Below, one piece after another: positions 61,201 to 64,000 of a stretch of 64,000 bases of DNA. The translations under genes and the position numbers were made by a program. Below the pieces are notes generated by a model. The model had not been told where the DNA came from. It was given only the letters and a program-made list of their open reading frames with translations, and searched no databases. The stretch is from Saccharopolyspora_C sp047200635 (GTDB taxonomy: Bacteria; Actinomycetota; Actinomycetes; Mycobacteriales; Pseudonocardiaceae). Location: assembly GCF_047200635.1 (NCBI RefSeq), contig NZ_JBJZOI010000003.1:124001-188000 (forward strand). The letters are read 5' to 3'. Numbering within the stretch: position 1 is the stretch's first letter; each line of letters starts with the position of its first letter.

Positions 61201-61353
61201 ACCGGCCGCCCACTCGCGGACCGCGGTCGTCTTGCCCCAACCGGCCGCCGCGATCACCAGGCACACCCGGTTCCGGGCGGCCGCGTGCAGCGCGTCGTCC
61301 AGCACCGGGCGTGCGACGACGGTGCCCGTGCCGCGCTGGTCCCGACCTGTCAT
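58204..61353 (-). CDS. large ATPase-TPR regulator with C-terminal SARP/BTAD domains
   Basis: 1049 residues. A MalT/LuxR-like ATPase comes first with Walker A AAAGWGKTT (35-43) and LHLVVDDLHEC as Walker B. A long helical TPR-like region follows (~350-780, ALxxGDALTRLGRFDEA, RRGRLERARSAYEEALAL). The OmpR-type winged helix is near 805-890 (LRALGVFRIEHAG, SRKARELLKILVVKRRPVRREELMELLWPE), and a bacterial transcriptional activation domain closes the protein. The order ATPase-TPR-wHTH-BTAD is the reverse of AfsR. ATG 61353 is preferred over the longer Arg/Pro-rich frame. It probably activates the adjacent hydrolase gene or a pathway outside the window. Confidence 0.85.
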   Translation of the reverse strand: MTGRDQRGTGTVVARPVLDDALHAAARNRVCLVIAAAGWGKTTAVREWAAGAGTVTTWWAPEGSGDDAGRLLTALREAAAPHLSDPAPAADRDALCSWLRGLPLDLHLVVDDLHECGEHATALLADLCRTAPPRLRLVLLSRQEPPFSLERLRGQGKVSEIDAGMLAFSAEEIAELAGLLLGEADRTLAQELSAHTGGWPAAVCRAIDSLRSVPEQRRSGIPPAARFHPYLAEEVLDREPEPSRHALHRLAVLGETAPEEDTGSTFLDLARRGLLRPGDTGRWALVPPLAEFFAAPRAVTPELRTGLHRQAAEEQRRAGRPERALRHLVAAREAGRCADLLAEAGDRLLDEGHVDVVLDAATVLGSAGGERVARVLGRAHRLRGRWPEAAACWRRAGSRSDPGLGWRIAEDALARAELEAALAACATAEDGPGDAAERARLFAAAALAHRLLGDLAAGRSAARRSEECAADCPPGSAATAAARLARAVLAEALGDQREARSAWFAAVEDAPAGQLGRSHALRALHRTAAGDPASALGQADAALRIAEQHGDSLLRAHALTQRGDALTRLGRFDEASVAVDGACETFGRFGTGFLAWPLCVRGDVHRRRGRLERARSAYEEALALSESGCEVLGTGAALIGLARVRAVDDPEQARSLAQRAVDLGERLHEVRALLTRGWIAWESGDREGAAADAALAAGQARSRGDEPGLAEALALGAVTSPDPLDHGPALDEAVQIWRDGGFAIEEAQAVLLRHRLGPVRGSSASAELAERTLREHGTSPDARAAAGPLAAVARLAPPVTLRALGVFRIEHAGVPVPRAAWQSRKARELLKILVVKRRPVRREELMELLWPETDPTRAGNRLSVLLSTVRDVLALPGPVPGSVLLTSEAGTIGLDPRHVRVDVESFLAQADRALAADRGELPGALDGLLDAAAAYTGDLLEDDPYHGWADALADELRTTHAAVLRALLRRLRAAGDVDRVARFALRLLRDDRYDEEAHLDLVGTLLRAERFGEARRRYELYRERMREISVSPRPFPEVPALRRCDDTAE

Positions 61354-62194
61354 CACGTCTCCCACCTGCGTTGATCCGTCCCATGGTGAGATCGCGCGGA
61401 ACGCGGCGCTGGGTGCGGGCCGGGGACGGCGAGGACGTCGGGGACGCTGGGTGCCGGAGCGTGCCGCAGGTTCGCCACAACGAGCGGGCGCGTCGGCGAG
61501 CCGGTGGTCTCCCGGACCTGGACTTCGATCGGTGCGTGGTCGTTCCGGAGGCGGAGTCCCGCGCATCGGGTGAAGTCAGAACTGCGCGGTCACCTGGCCG
61601 GGTGGGAACCGGCACGAGGTCTTGACCGATCGCGGCGGGCAGGGCCGCCCGGGGACTCGGGCCTCCGATCCGCCGGGATCGCGGCTCGGCTCCCCGTCCC
61701 CGCGCGAGCCGGTCGAGCGGGCCGAGCAGCTGTTCGCGCTCCGCGCCGTCCAGCGGCGTCAACAGGATCTCGATCGACAGCTCGGTGCGCCGGAGGTGCG
61801 CGCGTCGAGTCCGCGCTCGGTCAGCAGCGGCGCGTTGGGCCTGCGGTCGGTGCGGTACCGGGGCCGTTCGGCGAGCCCGCGGACGTCGGCCGCGCGGCGG
61901 TCCAGCGCGGTCCGCGCGGCGACCGCGCGCTGGTCGAGCCCGCCCCGTCGGCGAGGCGTCGAGCGCCGCGAACCGCGGCGGCGAGATCTACCCCGAGACC
62001 GCGTCCGCGCACGGCACCCGCTGCGCCCGGCGGGCCGTCGCGCTCGCCGCGCTGCCCGCCCGAATCGCTCCGCGCGCGCAGCGGTGGTGGTTCGAGCGAG
62101 CGGCGCCCAGTCCGTTGACAACGCCGCTCGCGTGGCGGACCTTGAACGAGTTTGATCCGCACACGGAGCGAGCAGGCATCCGGAGGGGGCGCCG
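61354..62194. other. regulatory/degenerate region between SARP regulator and pobA
   Basis: 841 bases. The left third holds the divergent promoter area of the SARP gene. The centre contains a MarR remnant on the minus strand (61690-61995). The right end, near 62105-62160 (AACGAGTTTGATC), is AT-richer and is the likely pobA promoter. Confidence 0.45.
61690..61995 (-). pseudogene. decayed MarR family regulator gene
   Basis: Fragments in MarR order are found on the minus strand in different frames. First comes SPPRFAALDASPTG (~61985-61945), then GLDQRAVAARTALDRRAADV and GLAERPRYRTDRRPNAPLLTERG (61941 down to ~61805), which match the winged helix and its wing (compare LVERRPDPxDRRxxALxLTERG). Last, in another frame, is LSIEILLTPLDGAEREQLLGPLDRLARG, the C-terminal dimer helix. 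At least two shifts separate them. It sits where a regulator of pobA would be expected. Confidence 0.6.
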
Positions 62195-63379
62195 ATGCGC
62201 ACCAGCGTGGCGATCATCGGAGCGGGCCCGGCGGGGCTGCTGCTGGCGCGGCTGCTGCAGCGGAGCGGGATCGAGTCGGTCGTGCTCGAATCCCGTTCGC
62301 GCGAGCACGTCGAGCACCGCCAGCGGGCCGGGATCCTGGAGCACGGCACCGTCGAGGTGCTGCGCGCCTGCGGGGCGGGGGACCGGCTGGACCGCGAGGG
62401 GCTGGTGCACGAGGGGATCGAGCTGCGCTTCGGCGGGACCGGGCACCGCATCGATCTCGCCGCGCTCACCGGCGGGCGCCGCGTCGTGGTCTACGCGCAG
62501 ACCGAGGTGGTGCGCGACCTGGTGGCGCTGCGGGTGGAATCCGGGGCGCCGCTGCTGTTCGAAGCGGAGGCGCTGGCGGTCGAGGACGTCGACTCCGAAC
62601 GACCCCGGGTCCGCTACCGGCACGACGGTGCCGAACGCCTGCTGGAAGCCGACTACGTCGTCGGGGCCGACGGCTTCCACGGCATCGCCCGCCGCTGCGT
62701 CCCCGCGGGCCGGATCCGCACCCGCGAGCGGACCTACCCGTTCGCGTGGCTCGGCGTCCTCGCCGACGTGGCCCCCTCCACCGACGAACTGATCTACGCC
62801 CAGCACGAGCGCGGATTCGCGCTGCACAGCATGCGCGGCCCGGAGGTGAGCAGGCTCTACCTGCAGGTCCCGCCGGAGACCGACCTGGCCGACTGGCCCG
62901 ACGCGCGGATCTGGGAGGAACTGGACCTGCGGCTCGCCGTGGACGGGGGCTGGCGGTTGCGGCGCGGGCCGATCACCGACCGGTCGGTCACGCCGATGCG
63001 CAGCTTCGTGGCCGAACCGCTGCGCTGCGGCAGGCTGCTGCTGGCCGGGGACGCCGCGCACATCGTGCCGCCCACCGGGGCCAAGGGGCTCAACCTCGCC
63101 GTCGCCGACGTGGCGCTGCTGGCCCGGGCGCTGGACGCGGCGCTGCTGCGCGGGGACCCCGGTGCGCTGGAGTCCTATTCGGACACCGCGTTGCGCCGGG
63201 TGTGGCGAGCCGAGGACTTCTCCTGCGCCATGACCGCGATGCTGCACGCCGACCCGGACGGCGACGAGTTCTCCCGCCGGTTGCAGCGCTCGCGGCTGGA
63301 CTACGCGGTGAGCTCGACCGCGGCGGCCACGGCCCTGGCGGAGAACTACGCGGGGCTGCCCTCGGACGCGGTGCCCTGA
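62195..63379 (+). CDS. pobA: 4-hydroxybenzoate 3-monooxygenase
   Basis: 394 residues, the same length as the Pseudomonas enzyme. The FAD motif AIIGAGPAGLLLARLL, the block RQRAGILEHGTVEVL, the FAD/NAD(P)H motif YVVGADGFHGIARR and the FAD ribityl motif LLLAGDAAHIVPPTGAKGLNLAVADV are all in place. It hydroxylates 4-hydroxybenzoate to protocatechuate with NAD(P)H and O2. Start is ATG 62195. It looks intact, although both neighbours (a MarR regulator and an acyl-CoA ligase) are decayed, so it may be an isolated leftover or be served by genes elsewhere. Confidence 0.95.
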   Translation: MRTSVAIIGAGPAGLLLARLLQRSGIESVVLESRSREHVEHRQRAGILEHGTVEVLRACGAGDRLDREGLVHEGIELRFGGTGHRIDLAALTGGRRVVVYAQTEVVRDLVALRVESGAPLLFEAEALAVEDVDSERPRVRYRHDGAERLLEADYVVGADGFHGIARRCVPAGRIRTRERTYPFAWLGVLADVAPSTDELIYAQHERGFALHSMRGPEVSRLYLQVPPETDLADWPDARIWEELDLRLAVDGGWRLRRGPITDRSVTPMRSFVAEPLRCGRLLLAGDAAHIVPPTGAKGLNLAVADVALLARALDAALLRGDPGALESYSDTALRRVWRAEDFSCAMTAMLHADPDGDEFSRRLQRSRLDYAVSSTAAATALAENYAGLPSDAVP

Positions 63380-63419
63380 TCCCGGTCGCCCTGGTCCCGC
63401 CGCTCGCGTTCTGGTCCCG

Positions 63420-64000
63420 GCCGCGGAGTTCGCGGCGCAGCGATGCGCTCGGTGCTGGTCCTGGGCGGTTTCGGCAGCACCTCGATCCGGCGCGGTGCTG
63501 GTAGGCCGCCAGCCGTTCGCGGCAGAAGGCCGCCAGGCCCGCCGGGTCGGCCGCCCGCCCGGGGTGCGGGATCGAGCGGGCGAGCACCGTCTCGCCCCGG
63601 TAGGCGTCGGGCGCCCCGACCACGGCCGCCTCGCGGGCGGTCGGGTCGTGGAGCACGGGATCCACCCCGCCCGGCCACACCTGGTGGCCCGGCGTTGGTG
63701 TTGTCCTCATCAGGGCCCGCCGGGTGGGACCAACCCGCGTGGGCGCGGCGGAGGTCTCCTCCGGCCCAGCAGCCCGGGCGCCGCCCGCGGACCGGAGATG
63801 ACCAGTTCGCCGATCTCTGCCGGCGGGAGTTCCCGCCCGTCCTCGCCCGGGATCCCCGGGCGCCGGGACGCCCGTCGACAGCGCCCCGCCGGACTGCCGC
63901 AACGGTGCCGCCGGGCCACGGCGCCGGGCGAACGCCGCCGAGGTCGTCTCGGTGAGCTCGCGGACGAGGTGGCTCCGGCGCCCGAGCCCCCGCCTCGGCC
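63420..64000 (-). pseudogene. decayed AMP-forming acyl-CoA ligase gene (runs off the window)
   Basis: Pieces of the C-terminal half of an acyl-CoA synthetase occur in order on the minus strand in several frames. These are GEDGRELPPAEIGELVISGPR (about 63840-63780), EAAVVGAPDAYRGETVLA (about 63635-63580), AFCRERLAAYQ (about 63535-63500), RIEVLPKPPRTSTERI and finally LRRELR (63423-63440). The expected string would be DxDGRELPPGEIGELVIxGP...EAAVVGVPDPYRGE...FCRERLAxYK...LPKTxxGKILRREL. Several frameshifts destroy it. Its 5' part lies beyond base 64000. It may once have activated an aromatic acid next to pobA. Confidence 0.7.

Noticed and set aside
1..64000. CRISPR arrays, phage modules, large biosynthetic NRPS/PKS genes
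   Set aside because: No regularly spaced direct repeats, no phage structural genes and no modular synthase domains were seen on either strand.

Overview
The window is very GC-rich DNA (gene codons end almost always in G or C) with actinomycete gene content: a two-domain geosmin synthase, a hopanoid operon, GTG/TTG starts, four-base start/stop overlaps, and a DprE2-like reductase of the decaprenyl-phospho-arabinose pathway. I infer a Pseudonocardiales-type actinomycete (Saccharopolyspora/Actinopolyspora-like). No rRNA, tRNA, CRISPR array or insertion sequence was seen.

Layout. 1-12.5 kb: mixed metabolic and membrane genes (M20 peptidase end, HTH-DUF3887/CPBP pair, gamma-glutamyltransferase-like protein, VOC protein, lone tyrosine recombinase, AI-2E transporter, DUF4185, MazG-like, TRIC channel, M20D amidohydrolase, TerC). 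12.9-17.6 kb: 3-hydroxyacyl-CoA dehydrogenase, a frameshifted hemerythrin, an APC permease, a class II glutamine amidotransferase. 17.9-22.8 kb: geosmin synthase preceded by a small acyl-carrier-like protein without the carrier serine, and divergent from it a methyltransferase. 23.0-26.5 kb: a cobalamin riboswitch in front of a tightly overlapped operon of a DUF364 putative metal-chelation protein, a CysK2-like PLP enzyme and an MFS transporter. I regard this as the best candidate for an undescribed metal (cobalt) acquisition or metallophore system. 26.9-32.1 kb: AGE epimerase, CutA, NAD formate dehydrogenase, a decayed sigma-factor gene, and an aldo/keto reductase.

32.5-41.0 kb holds the hopanoid operon hpnC-hpnD-hpnE-polyprenyl synthase-shc-hpnG-hpnH. 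It covers prenyl diphosphate chain formation, squalene, hopene, then adenosyl- and ribosylhopane, and is followed by a VC0807-type membrane protein. 41.0-45.0 kb, on the other strand, is a three-gene overlapped operon led by a fusion of an MGDG-synthase-like glycosyltransferase with a WS/DGAT acyltransferase, with a DMT transporter and an SDR. It looks like a glycolipid-building unit. 45.1-51.3 kb: LysR regulator, SDR, then a BVMO, a cholesterol-oxidase-like GMC enzyme and an acetoacetate-decarboxylase-like protein, consistent with steroid/terpenoid oxidation. 51.4-58.1 kb: TenA-like protein, GGDEF/HD-GYP membrane protein, TetR, DUF2237, DprE2-like SDR and an S9-type hydrolase that lacks its nucleophile. 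58.2-64.0 kb: a large ATPase-TPR-SARP regulator, then pobA flanked by the remains of a MarR regulator gene and an acyl-CoA ligase gene, i.e. a decaying aromatic-acid locus.
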